From: an uncultured Oscillospiraceae bacterium
GTDB lineage: Bacteria > Bacillota > Clostridia > Oscillospirales > Ruminococcaceae
Direction: 5' to 3'
Length of the DNA: 14,621 nt
Assembly: GCA_905212515.1 (NCBI GenBank)
Contig: CAJMEU010000063.1
Coordinates: forward strand, 1-14,621
The position numbers were made by a program, and so were the translations under genes. Of this stretch, positions 6,288-13,365 are shown one piece after another. A model generated the notes under the pieces. That model was not told the origin of the DNA. It worked only from the letters and a program-made list of their open reading frames with translations, and did not search any database. Numbering within the stretch: the stretch's first letter is position 1; each line of letters begins with the position of its first letter.

Positions 6288-6953
6288 TCAAAAATGCAGG
6301 CGGCGCTTAAATTCGCTTTTGATGCTGCGGTCGCCGAAGGCCGCCAGGGCGGCCAGACTGGCCGCGGGCAGCACCGTGGGCACCAATACGGCCACCAAAC
6401 TTTTGGCCGCGCCGGCCAGGTACAGCACCAGGGGCACAAAGCCAAAGATGGCCAGCACCACCTGATACACCACATAGCCCGCCCAGTTGGTGCGGTTGCA
6501 CAAGATGAGCACAAATACCGCCACAATGCCCGCACAGAAGATGAAGGGCAACACAAAGCTGACCGACCAGCCCTGCCAGCCTATCTCCACATCCAGCAGC
6601 ACCACCAGGGCCGAGGCGCACACCACCTGCATCAGCGTTTTCCCTCCGCCGTTGCCGCCCCGGCGCAGCGCGTGGGGCACCGCCAGCCAGGCGTACACCA
6701 CCACCGTGACCACAAAAGGCCACCAGAAAGACCCGGGCGTGACCAGCCAGTTCACCAGCCCGCACACCGCCACGGTGAGCAGGGACAAAAAGAACAGCAG
6801 CCGGTAGGCGAAATGGTACCGTTTCCTGCTTGCCACCTGGGGATAGGCCGGGGGCGCCTCGTCGCCGCTGTCCGAAAGCAGCGGGGCGCCGCACAGCGGG
6901 CAGCAGGCGCCGGGCGCGTCCACCTGTACCATGCATTCCTTGCAAAATTTCAT
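6288..6953 (-). CDS. Zinc-ribbon multi-pass membrane protein, DUF6320-like
   Basis: This encodes 221 residues from ATG 6953, which overlaps the upstream gene's TGA by four bases (ATGA). The N-terminus is a small zinc ribbon: Cys4-x2-Cys7 and Cys18-x2-Cys21 (with Cys17 beside it), in KFCKECMVQV and CCPLCGAPL. A linker of about 25 residues follows, then roughly six hydrophobic segments from about residue 50 to 205, ending in a basic tail (KSEFKRRLHF). This layout and the gene order match the DUF6320 family, which has no known function and is usually found just after a condensation/alcohol-acetyltransferase-like gene, as here. I infer that it is the membrane partner of that enzyme, possibly placing it at the membrane or handling a lipid substrate. 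The family name is from memory of its architecture; the ribbon, membrane segments and translational coupling are seen. Confidence 0.8.
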   Translation of the reverse strand: MKFCKECMVQVDAPGACCPLCGAPLLSDSGDEAPPAYPQVASRKRYHFAYRLLFFLSLLTVAVCGLVNWLVTPGSFWWPFVVTVVVYAWLAVPHALRRGGNGGGKTLMQVVCASALVVLLDVEIGWQGWSVSFVLPFIFCAGIVAVFVLILCNRTNWAGYVVYQVVLAIFGFVPLVLYLAGAAKSLVAVLVPTVLPAASLAALAAFGDRSIKSEFKRRLHF

Positions 6954-8230
6954 TCGCCGCCTCCTGTACTTTCCACCGTGACGGGGATGCCCGAGGACGT
7001 CAACCTGCGGGCGATGTTTTTCGCCAGGGCGTTGTCCTCCAGCTGCGTGGCGATGGTCAGGGCCAGGGTGCCCGCGTAAGCCACGGCCGTGCACTCGATC
7101 AGCTCTTGCTTGGTGGTGGAGAGGATGAAGCGGAAGCCCTCGAAATATTTTTGGAACTGGGGTTCCACCTCCACCGGCCCCAGATTGGAAAAGGTGATGG
7201 TGTTGCCCCGGTTGGAGTATTCGTAGATCAGCCGCAGGACGCCGTTTTTCAGCGGCAGGGGGATGATGCGGATCTTCAGGTCCACCTCGCTGCGCACCGT
7301 GTAGGCCAGCTTTTGGGCGAAGGTCTCCCGGGTGAGCTTTTCGCTGAACTGGGCCTTCACCTCTTCAAGCAGCTCCTCAAAGCTGGGGCGCCGGGTGTCG
7401 AATACCCGCTGGATGGACATGCCGGAGAAGAAATTGGCCGATGTGTCCGTGCCGAAAATGCGCCGCAGGTCCACGGGGACAAAAACGCCCACGGGCTTTT
7501 TGGCGCCCCGGGCGGGCAGGTACTCTTCGGCGATGGCCAGCAGCATGGCGGCCGTGAGGTATTCGCCCACCGAGGCGTGGGCGGCATGGCAGCGCTCTTT
7601 CAGCGTGGGCAGCGGCACCAGCAAAGTGGCGACGCCCATGTCGAACGAGGGGCGGTACTCCCCATGGAGGCGGTAGGCGCTGACCTCTTTATAGGTGGAC
7701 TGCTGGTTGGAGGGCACATAGTTGCGCACATATTCATTCTCCACATTGCCGGCCTGCTCGATGCCGTGGGGCGCCATGGCGCCGTCCTCGGCAAAATCCT
7801 CCGGATGGGCCAGCTGGCAGTAGCGGTAGCACAGGGCCTTCAGGAAGCGCATGGCGCCCGTGCCGTCCGTCAGCACGTGGAACGTCTCCAAGCTGATGCG
7901 GGGGCCGAAATAGAGCACGCGGAACAGATAGCGCCCCGTCTCCAGCGGGTCGATATAGCGGCAGGGGGCCTCCTGCTCGGGCTGCACGCGGACGGGCGCG
8001 TCGTTTTGTTCCAGATAGCTCCAGAACAGGCCGTGGCGCAGCCGCACGGCAAAGGCGGCGAAGTAGGGCAGGGTGTCCTCCAGCGCTTTCTGCAGCAGGG
8101 CGGGGTCCACGGCGTCGTGCAGCACCGCCGTCATACGGAAGACGTTGGCCGCCCGCCGGCTGGCGATCACCGGGAACAGATTGGCCGTATTGTCCAGCTT
8201 ATGCCATTTTTTTTGCGGCGCAGATGCCAT
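6950..8230 (-). CDS. Condensation-domain / alcohol-acetyltransferase-like acyltransferase
   Basis: This encodes 426 residues, the length of a single stand-alone condensation-type (chloramphenicol-acetyltransferase fold) enzyme. The start is ATG at 8230 after a purine-rich AAGGGAAG site. The active-site motif HxxxDG is present as His118-V-L-T-Asp122-Gly123. The second structural motif of the family, a D-[LF]-R-style segment, appears as VDLRRIFGTDTSANFFSG. There is no carrier-protein or adenylation domain, so this is not part of a large NRPS. It more resembles the AATase/COG4908 group, which moves acyl groups from CoA or carrier thioesters to alcohols or amines. No signal peptide is seen. It starts 36 nt after the SGNH hydrolase gene and overlaps the DUF6320 gene by 4 nt, so the three are co-transcribed. 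Its acceptor and donor are unknown. Confidence 0.8.
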   Translation of the reverse strand: MASAPQKKWHKLDNTANLFPVIASRRAANVFRMTAVLHDAVDPALLQKALEDTLPYFAAFAVRLRHGLFWSYLEQNDAPVRVQPEQEAPCRYIDPLETGRYLFRVLYFGPRISLETFHVLTDGTGAMRFLKALCYRYCQLAHPEDFAEDGAMAPHGIEQAGNVENEYVRNYVPSNQQSTYKEVSAYRLHGEYRPSFDMGVATLLVPLPTLKERCHAAHASVGEYLTAAMLLAIAEEYLPARGAKKPVGVFVPVDLRRIFGTDTSANFFSGMSIQRVFDTRRPSFEELLEEVKAQFSEKLTRETFAQKLAYTVRSEVDLKIRIIPLPLKNGVLRLIYEYSNRGNTITFSNLGPVEVEPQFQKYFEGFRFILSTTKQELIECTAVAYAGTLALTIATQLEDNALAKNIARRLTSSGIPVTVESTGGGE

Positions 8231-8266
8231 GGCGCTTCCCTTCCCTTCCCATTTTTTGCGCTTCGG

Positions 8267-9436
8267 TCACGCGAAGAGGCCCAGGTCGATGGCCTCGGCG
8301 ATGGCCAGGCCGCCGGCTTTGTTGGGGTGCAGGCCGTCGGGCAGGGCGTACTCCTTCTTCATGCCCGGGCCCTCCTCGGCGGCGATGGGCGCGCCCAGGT
8401 CCAGCACGGCGTCGAACAGGCCGCAACCGGTCAGCCATTCATTGATGGCCAGGCGCAGGTCTTCCCGCTCGGACGGGAAAGCCTTGTTCACCGCGCGGGG
8501 CAGCAGCAGGCCGGCGTACACCTTTACCCCGCTGCGGCGCAGCTGCTCCACCAGGACGGAGACGCCGGCCTGGTAATCGGGCAGAGTGATCAGCTCTTCC
8601 TCGGGCGCGCCGTCCCGGCCGGGCAGGCCCAGGTCGTTGGTGCCCAGGCACAGCAGCGCATGGGTGAGGCCCTCCACGGGTGCCAGGTCCCAGGCGAAGC
8701 GCCGGGTGCCCGCGTGGCCGTACATCCCCTTGAAGAAGGCGGGCGAATCGTGCAGCAGGCGGTTGCCGCCGATGCCCAGGTTGCACACGCTGGCCGCGCC
8801 GGGATACGCCTCGTACAGGCGGCGGGTAAACGGCGTGACCCAGGCGCCCTGCTGCATGATGGAATCGCCGAAGGCCGCCACCACCCGGGGGCGGGGCGCC
8901 GTGTCCTCCTGCTCCACCAGCACGGCGGACAGGGTGGTGACGGCGCTGGTCACATCCCAGGGCAGCACGCTGCGGGACAGGGTGCTGAGCAGCCTCGCCT
9001 TGGGCAGCTGGCCCTCGGCGCAATAGTCGCCCTTGACGCTGCGGGCGGCAAAGGTACCCACGAAATTGCCGGACACCACTTTGTCCGCCAAGGGGTAATA
9101 GAGGCTGACCGCAAGGGTTTGGCCCGGCAGCACGGGCAGGGGCACCCGGTCGGAAAACACATCCCGCTGAGGCACCAGGGCAAAGGAGGTGTCGCCGTAC
9201 ACCGTCAGCGGGCGCACGGTGCCGGGCAGCAGGTTGCCCGCCTCGTCGGCCAAAGCGATGGTGGCGTTGCCCACCCACACGGGGCGGTCGCCGTAATAAT
9301 TGCTGAATTTGACGTACACCGCGCTGCCCGGCAGGTTGTTGGGCACCAGCACACGGACGGTGCGGGCGGCGTTGTTGAAGGGCTGGGCGGCCAGGTCGGT
9401 GTGGGCGACGGCAAACGTGCAGACGCGGCGGGCCAT
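8267..9436 (-). CDS. SGNH/GDSL hydrolase (probable esterase) with an N-terminal beta domain
   Basis: This encodes 389 residues from ATG 9436, with AAGGAG 9 nt upstream. The SGNH blocks lie in the second half: GDSI (190-193, Ser192 nucleophile), GIGGNR (Gly, about 221-226), LGTNDLG (Asn267), and PDGLHPN with Asp367 and His370. The first 180 or so residues form a separate region rich in beta-type sequence (VRVLVPNNLPGSAVYVKFSN), a layout seen in SGNH esterases that remove acetyl or other acyl groups from polysaccharides or small molecules. There is no signal peptide, so it should act in the cytoplasm, which argues against extracellular polymer breakdown. It is the first gene of the operon with the condensation-domain enzyme and the DUF6320 protein; an ester-cleaving enzyme beside an acyltransferase suggests paired addition and removal of an acyl group. 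The true substrate is unknown. Confidence 0.88.
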   Translation of the reverse strand: MARRVCTFAVAHTDLAAQPFNNAARTVRVLVPNNLPGSAVYVKFSNYYGDRPVWVGNATIALADEAGNLLPGTVRPLTVYGDTSFALVPQRDVFSDRVPLPVLPGQTLAVSLYYPLADKVVSGNFVGTFAARSVKGDYCAEGQLPKARLLSTLSRSVLPWDVTSAVTTLSAVLVEQEDTAPRPRVVAAFGDSIMQQGAWVTPFTRRLYEAYPGAASVCNLGIGGNRLLHDSPAFFKGMYGHAGTRRFAWDLAPVEGLTHALLCLGTNDLGLPGRDGAPEEELITLPDYQAGVSVLVEQLRRSGVKVYAGLLLPRAVNKAFPSEREDLRLAINEWLTGCGLFDAVLDLGAPIAAEEGPGMKKEYALPDGLHPNKAGGLAIAEAIDLGLFA

Positions 9437-9517
9437 AGGGTCACGCTCCTTTTCACGGTCTCAAAATAAATGGGCGCGGCGCGAAAGCACGCGCGCCCGG
9501 CAAAACGGCACAAAGCT

Positions 9518-9556
9518 ATTATAGGCCATTATACCACAAATGTGCGCGCATAAAAA
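9518..9556 (-). promoter_or_regulatory. Candidate tandem promoter of the SGNH-acyltransferase-DUF6320 operon
   Basis: On the - strand two perfect TATAAT boxes lie exactly 10 nt apart (9528-9533 and 9518-9523). The upstream one is preceded by TGG (extended -10), and 17 nt behind it is TTTTTA (9551-9556), a weak -35. The downstream box has no good -35. Transcription would start about 70-80 nt before the SGNH ATG. Confidence 0.6.
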
Positions 9557-9566
9557 GGCCGCGGCG

Positions 9567-9610
9567 AAGAAAAACGCGGGCCCGCCCGGAGGGGCCCCGG
9601 CCCGCGTTTT
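9567..9610 (-). terminator. Terminator of the DUF1538-P-II transcript
   Basis: An 11-bp stem (9571-9581 with 9600-9610) has a GC-rich 18-nt loop that can pair further. It is followed on the - strand by T-rich sequence. It begins 20 nt past the P-II-like stop codon. Confidence 0.8.
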
Positions 9611-9630
9611 GTTTTTGCCTTTCCGGCTAC

Positions 9631-10323
9631 TTACGGGGCGGTCTCGTCCGCCTCGGTCAGGCGCAGGCCCGCCGTGCCGGTGACCGGCAGCGAGAACACC
9701 AGCGCCCCGGCCTTGCTGTTCAGGCCGGCCCCGTCCATGATGGCGCGCATCACGGCGTTTTTGGCCTCCCGTTTCACCACGATGAAAAGGACCTCTTTCT
9801 CCGACACCAGCGACACGCCCAGGAACTGTTCGGCCCGCTCCATGCCCGTGCCTTTGGCGTGGATCACCGTCCCCCCGCCGGCGCCCGCGCCCCGGGCGGC
9901 GTCCATCACCAGTTCGGTGTAGCCCTGGTTGGCCACGGTGACCAGCAGCTCGTATTTGGTGTCCTTCAAGGTCGATTCCTCCCCTATGGTAAAGTCCTGG
10001 CCCGCCGTCAGGAAGGCCAGCTGGTTTTTCCCGCCGATGCTGGAAAGGGGCACCGTAAAGGCGATGCCCGTGCCCGGCACGTCAATCATCATCTCTTTCT
10101 GCAGACCCTGTTTGGCCTGCCGCCACACCGCCTGCGTCACCACGGCAAAGCTGATGGCTTTTTCCCGCTTTTCCATGCCGAAGTAGTCCAGCATCTCGCT
10201 GGCCGCCGTGCCCTGCCCCACGGCGCACAGGGCCGTCTCGATGCCGCACCGCCGGTAAAAGGCCCCGAACCGCGGCGCATTGTGCCGGTCCGACACGGTG
10301 ATCATCCAATATAGTTCGTTCAT
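9631..10323 (-). CDS. Tandem P-II-like regulatory protein
   Basis: This encodes 230 residues from ATG 10323, with AAGGAAG upstream. The protein looks like two P-II-type ferredoxin-fold domains joined in one chain. The first covers about residues 1-105 (ELYWMITVSDRH at the start, then CAVGQGTAASEMLDYFG). The second covers about 120-220 (YELLVTVANQGYTELVMDAARGAGAGGGTVIHAKGTG, then VLFIVVKREAKNAVMRAIMD). The block GAGGGTVIHAKGTG corresponds to the nucleotide-binding T-loop area in P-II proteins (GARGGTV..ARG). Classical P-II (about 112 residues) forms trimers that bind ATP/ADP and control transporters and enzymes; this double-length form is known beside DUF1538 membrane proteins. Its gene starts 13 nt after the DUF1538 stop, so it probably senses nucleotides or another metabolite and controls that membrane protein. 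No uridylylation-site tyrosine loop of GlnB type is evident. Confidence 0.82.
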   Translation of the reverse strand: MNELYWMITVSDRHNAPRFGAFYRRCGIETALCAVGQGTAASEMLDYFGMEKREKAISFAVVTQAVWRQAKQGLQKEMMIDVPGTGIAFTVPLSSIGGKNQLAFLTAGQDFTIGEESTLKDTKYELLVTVANQGYTELVMDAARGAGAGGGTVIHAKGTGMERAEQFLGVSLVSEKEVLFIVVKREAKNAVMRAIMDGAGLNSKAGALVFSLPVTGTAGLRLTEADETAP

Positions 10324-10336
10324 GATCCACTTCCTT

Positions 10337-11866
10337 TCACAGCTCGATGATGGCGTCATCGTCCAGCAGGTCGAAGGCGTGGGCCATACGGGCCATTTTT
10401 GCCTCGCCCCGTTTTTTGCGCACCTGGGAGAACACGCCCAGCAGCTGGATGGTGATAAGAGGCGTCATGGCCACCATGGCCACCACGCCGAAGGCGTCGG
10501 TGACGATGTTGCCGCCCACGGCCACGCAGGCCCCCTGGGCAAAGGGCAGCAGGAAGGCCGCCGCCATGGGGCCGGAGGCCACCCCACCCGAGTCAAAGGC
10601 GATGGCCGTGTAAATTTTCGGCACAAAGAACGAGATGCCCAGCGCCAGCGCATAGCCGGGGATGAGGAACCACAGGATGGAGATGCCCGTGAGCACCCGC
10701 ACCATGGCCAGCCCCAGGGAGACGGCCACGCCGACGGACAGGGCCATGCCCATGGCCCCGGCGGAGATGGCGCCGTCGGTGATCTCCTCCACCTGTTTGT
10801 TCAGCACGTAGACCGCCGGCTCGGCCCGCACGATGAAAAAGCCCATGACCATGGCGATGGGCACGACCACCCAGGGATGGGCCAGCCCGGCCAGGACCTG
10901 GCCCAGGTAGTTGCCCGCGGGCAGAAACCCCACGTTGACGCCGGTGAGGAACAGCACCAGGCCGATGTACGTATACACCAGGCCCACCAGAATTTTCAGC
11001 AGGCTGCGTCCGGGCAGGCGCAGCACCAGCAGCTGGAACGCGCCGAAGAACAACACGATGGGCAGCAGCGACAGGGCGATCTCCTTCATATAAGTAGGAA
11101 AGCCCACGCCGAACAGACGCCACAGGGCCACGGAATCGGCGATGTCGGGGATGACGGGCGCCGTGTAGGCGCCGCCCTGGGGCGCGTACAGCATGCCCAG
11201 CAGCAGCACGGCCAAAATGGGCCCGATGGAGCACAGGGCCACCAGGCCGAAGCTGTCGTTGGCGGCGTGGCGGTCGTCACGGATGGCGGCAATGCCCATG
11301 CCCAGGGCCATGATGAAGGGCACGGTCATGGGGCCCGTGGTGACGCCGCCGGAATCAAAGGCCACGCTGAGGAAATTTTCCGGCACCAGGAAGGCCAGCA
11401 GGAACACCACCGCGTAAAACGCGATAAGCAGCTGCGGCAGGGGGATGCCCAGCAGCATGCGCAGCAGGGCCACCACCAAAAACAGGCCCACGCCCACGGC
11501 CACCGCCACGATCAGCACCATGTTGGGCACGGCGGGCACCTGGTTTGCCAGCACCTGCAGGTCCGGCTCGGAGATGGTGATGATGAACCCCAGCAGGAAG
11601 GACAGCCCGATGACCACCAGCAGGTTTTTGCTTTTGGTCATGCTGGTGCCCACGCGCTCGCCCATGGGGGTCATGGCCATCTCGGCGCCCAGGGTGAAAA
11701 ACATCATGCCCGCGATCAGCAGCACCGCGCCCAGTTAAAAACACAGCAAGATACTGGGGGAAATGGGCGCGGCGGTAAAACACAGCAGCAGCACGATGCC
11801 GATGATGGGCAGTACCGCCCGCAATGCCTCCTGCAATTTCTCTTTCAATTTTTCCTTACTTTTCAA
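10337..11866 (-). pseudogene. DUF1538 family membrane protein, interrupted by in-frame TAA at codon 44
   Basis: The full frame is 510 codons from TTG 11866 (GAGG about 7 nt upstream) to TGA at 10337-10339. It codes for a polytopic protein of the DUF1538 family, thought to be a transporter, built as two homologous halves. Each half carries the same signature: ENFLSVAFDSGGVTTGPMTVPFIMALGMG in the first and AIAFDSGGVASGPMAAAFLLPFAQG in the second. Both halves also start with a GA..F..G.....P-type helix. The N-terminal 43 residues (amphipathic start, then IIGIVLLLCF) are followed by a TAA at 11735-11737, after which LGAVLLIAGMMFFTLGAEMAMTPMG continues in the same frame. A Leu codon such as TTA would need one base change to give this stop. 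A GTG at 11725 could restart translation but would omit the first helix and lacks a good ribosome site. So the gene is either inactivated or mis-sequenced. It precedes the P-II-like gene by 13 nt. Confidence 0.8.
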
Positions 11867-11919
11867 GCGCGCACCTCGCTTCCGGACTCTGCTGCCCCTT
11901 CTTTATTCCAGGGCGATAT

Positions 11920-11948
11920 TTGTCCAATTTGTATTATAGTACTATAAG
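11920..11948 (+). promoter_or_regulatory. Weaker candidate + strand promoter facing the DUF1538 promoter
   Basis: TTGTCC (11920-11925) and TATAAG (11943-11948) are 17 nt apart. It lies on top of the opposite-strand promoter. A better + strand promoter exists at 12029-12057, so this one may be only a by-product of the palindrome. Confidence 0.35.
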
Positions 11949-11961
11949 TATAGCACAAAAA
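11933..11961 (-). promoter_or_regulatory. Candidate promoter of the DUF1538-P-II operon
   Basis: On the - strand a perfect TATAAT (11933-11938) has TTTTTG (11956-11961) 17 nt upstream. An alternative is the extended -10 TGC-TATACT, whose -10 box is at 11947-11952. Start of transcription would be about 60 nt before the TTG start. Confidence 0.6.
11934..11947. promoter_or_regulatory. 14-bp perfect palindrome, candidate operator
   Basis: TTATAGTACTATAA is a perfect palindrome lying on the -10 region of the DUF1538 promoter. It loosely resembles the AT-rich TTATAAT-type half sites of Fur/PerR operators, but it also follows from two opposed -10-like boxes, so the operator role is speculative. Confidence 0.4.
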
Positions 11962-12028
11962 GGCGCGTTATGTCTTGGTCTTTTCCCCTTTACGAAGAAA
12001 AAAGATTCTCTTCCTGTCCGCCCCGCCC

Positions 12029-12057
12029 TTGCATATCGGCCCGGAAAAGACTATAAT
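12029..12057 (+). promoter_or_regulatory. Promoter of the flavodoxin gene
   Basis: TTGCAT (12029-12034) and a perfect TATAAT (12052-12057) are separated by 17 nt. Transcription would begin near 12064, giving a leader of about 22 nt that holds the GGGAGG ribosome site (12073-12078). Confidence 0.85.
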
Positions 12058-12085
12058 GGGGCAAAAATATAAGGGAGGGACTGCG

Positions 12086-12586
12086 ATGGATCATTCGATC
12101 GTGTATTTCAGCAGGACCGGCAATACCGCACGGCTGGCCGAGGCCCTGCGGGAGGCCCTGGGCCCGGAGGGGTGCCGCTGGTTCGGCCCGCCGGCCCCCG
12201 CGGCCGCCGAGGCCCCGGTGCTGTGCGTGGGCTTCTGGACGGACAAGGGCATTTGCAGCGAGGACTGTCAGGCCTTTCTGCGCGACCTGCGCGGCAAAAC
12301 GGTGTTTTTGTTCGGCACCGCCGGCTTCGGCGGCGACCCGGCGTACTATGAGAAGATCCTGGCCAACGTGAAGGCCTGCCTGGACGGCTCCAACACCATC
12401 GCGGGCACCTTCATGTGCCAGGGCCAAATGATGCCCATGGTGCGCGCGCGCTACGAGCAGCAGCTTGCCCAGGACCCGGCGAACGCCGCCGCCCGCGGCA
12501 TGCTGGAAACCTTTGACCGCGCGGTCGGCCACCCCGACGCGGCCGACTTGGCAGCCCTGTGCGCGGCCGCCCACGCGGCGCTGTGA
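12086..12586 (+). CDS. Flavodoxin-domain protein, BilS-like
   Basis: This encodes 166 residues from ATG 12086, with GGGAGG 7 nt upstream. The N-terminus IVYFSRTGNTARLAEAL is the flavodoxin phosphate-binding loop (SRTGNT, residues 9-14), so it should bind FMN and carry electrons in the cytoplasm. Family-specific blocks follow: VGFWTDKGIC (48-57), VFLFGTAGFGGDP (73-85), then GTFMCQGQM and the C-terminal pattern ML.TFDRAVGHPDAADL. The GFWTDKG / GTAGFGG / MCQG / HPD series fits the small flavodoxins annotated as BilS, found with the bilirubin reductase BilR in gut Firmicutes. No bilR-like gene is near; this gene stands alone with its own promoter and terminator, so a general electron-carrier or other redox role is equally possible. 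The flavodoxin fold is well supported; the BilS label is from motif memory. Confidence 0.85.
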   Translation: MDHSIVYFSRTGNTARLAEALREALGPEGCRWFGPPAPAAAEAPVLCVGFWTDKGICSEDCQAFLRDLRGKTVFLFGTAGFGGDPAYYEKILANVKACLDGSNTIAGTFMCQGQMMPMVRARYEQQLAQDPANAAARGMLETFDRAVGHPDAADLAALCAAAHAAL

Positions 12587-12665
12587 GGCATAGGATAACC
12601 AACGCCCCGGCCCCGAAGGCGTGCCCGCGCACGAAACCGTCGGCTTCCGCGTTCGATACAAGCAG

Positions 12666-12702
12666 AAAGCCCGGCGATCCTGAGGGATCGCCGGGCTTTT
12701 TT
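12666..12702 (+). terminator. Terminator between flavodoxin (+) and GNAT (-) genes, probably bidirectional
   Basis: A 15-bp perfect stem (12666-12680 with 12685-12699) and TGAG loop run into six T's (12697-12702). On the - strand a short T-run also follows, so it can serve the convergent GNAT gene, whose stop is at 12744. Confidence 0.92.
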
Positions 12703-12707
12703 ACGCC
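12666..12707 (+). repeat. 42-bp terminator repeat, copy 1
   Basis: This copy matches the reverse complement of 14081-14122 at 40 of 42 positions. The match covers the whole hairpin plus the following TTTT-N-TACGCC, so identity continues beyond what base pairing alone would require. Confidence 0.85.
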
Positions 12708-12743
12708 GCCCCAATCAAGGCCGGGGCTTTGCGGTTTGGCTTG

Positions 12744-13277
12744 TCAGGGCGTAAATTCCGCCGCCAGGATGTCCATCAGCAGCTCGTCGTGCCAGGCGCC
12801 GTTGCACCAGTAGCATTCCCGCCGGCGGCCGGCCAGGCGGAAGCCCACCTTTTTATAGGCGGCGACGGCCCGCGCGTTGAAATCGAACACCCGCAGGCTG
12901 ACGCTGTGCAGGCCCAGCGTGCCAAAGGCAAAGCCCAACAAAAGGCGCAGCACCTCCGGCCCATAGCCTTTGCCCCGGTTCTCCTCGTTGCCGATGAACA
13001 GGCCCACCTCGGCCGTGCGGCTGGGCCAGGAGATGTCCTGGATGCCGCAGTTGCCCAGCAGCACATCGTCGGCCGCGCGCACGATGGCAAACTGCGTGGC
13101 GCCCTCGTTCTGGGCCAGCCAGGCGCGCTCGCCTTCCAGGCCCTGGACGCGCCAGGTGACACCCACGCCGTCGGTGACCGCCGGGTCGTTCAGCCAGCGC
13201 ACGTACTGGGGCGCGTCCTCCGCGCGCATGGGCGACAGGTACACCCTTTCCCCCGCCAGTTTTTTCACGTAATCCAT
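12744..13277 (-). CDS. GNAT family N-acetyltransferase, RimJ/RimL-like
   Basis: This encodes 177 residues from ATG 13277, with GGGGAGGG about 7 nt upstream. The fold order is clear: N-terminal GERVYLSPMRAEDAPQYVRWLND (the L..L...DA..Y..W.ND pattern of the RimJ/RimL/Acetyltransf_3 group), GNCGIQDI on beta 4, AEVGLFIGNEENRGKGYGPEVL where RGKGYG (101-106) is the acetyl-CoA pyrophosphate loop, and LRVFDFNARAVAAYKKVGF, the C-terminal acceptor-side motif. It should transfer an acetyl group from acetyl-CoA to an amine, for example a protein N-terminus, an amino acid or a small molecule, in the cytoplasm. The substrate is not predictable. It is a single gene with its own promoter, convergent with the flavodoxin gene and divergent from the GyrI-like gene. 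Confidence 0.92.
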   Translation of the reverse strand: MDYVKKLAGERVYLSPMRAEDAPQYVRWLNDPAVTDGVGVTWRVQGLEGERAWLAQNEGATQFAIVRAADDVLLGNCGIQDISWPSRTAEVGLFIGNEENRGKGYGPEVLRLLLGFAFGTLGLHSVSLRVFDFNARAVAAYKKVGFRLAGRRRECYWCNGAWHDELLMDILAAEFTP

Positions 13278-13309
13278 CCCATAGCCCTCCCCGGTGTAAA
13301 ATTGTTTTT

Positions 13310-13338
13310 ATGATAGCACCGGCCCCGCCCTGGCGCAA
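13310..13338 (-). promoter_or_regulatory. Promoter of the GNAT gene
   Basis: On the - strand, TTGCGC (13333-13338) and TATCAT (13310-13315) are 17 nt apart, with TGC directly before the -10 (extended -10). Leader length to the ATG is about 27 nt. Confidence 0.7.
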
Positions 13339-13365
13339 GTTACAAAAAGATGACGCGCAGATATG

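Noticed and set aside
6950..8230. Condensation-domain protein as part of an NRPS cluster
   Set aside because: It is a single domain with no adenylation, carrier or thioesterase partner nearby; the stand-alone acyltransferase family fits better.
6830..9469. Long + strand open frame (879 codons) opposite the SGNH and acyltransferase genes
   Set aside because: It is rich in His, Gly, Gln and Arg with no domain-like pattern and no ribosome site, and it is antisense to two well-supported genes. It is a by-product of high GC third positions.
10280..11947. Long + strand open frame (555 codons) opposite DUF1538
   Set aside because: It has His/Gln/Gly-rich shadow composition without motifs, and runs over both the promoter and the end of the real operon.
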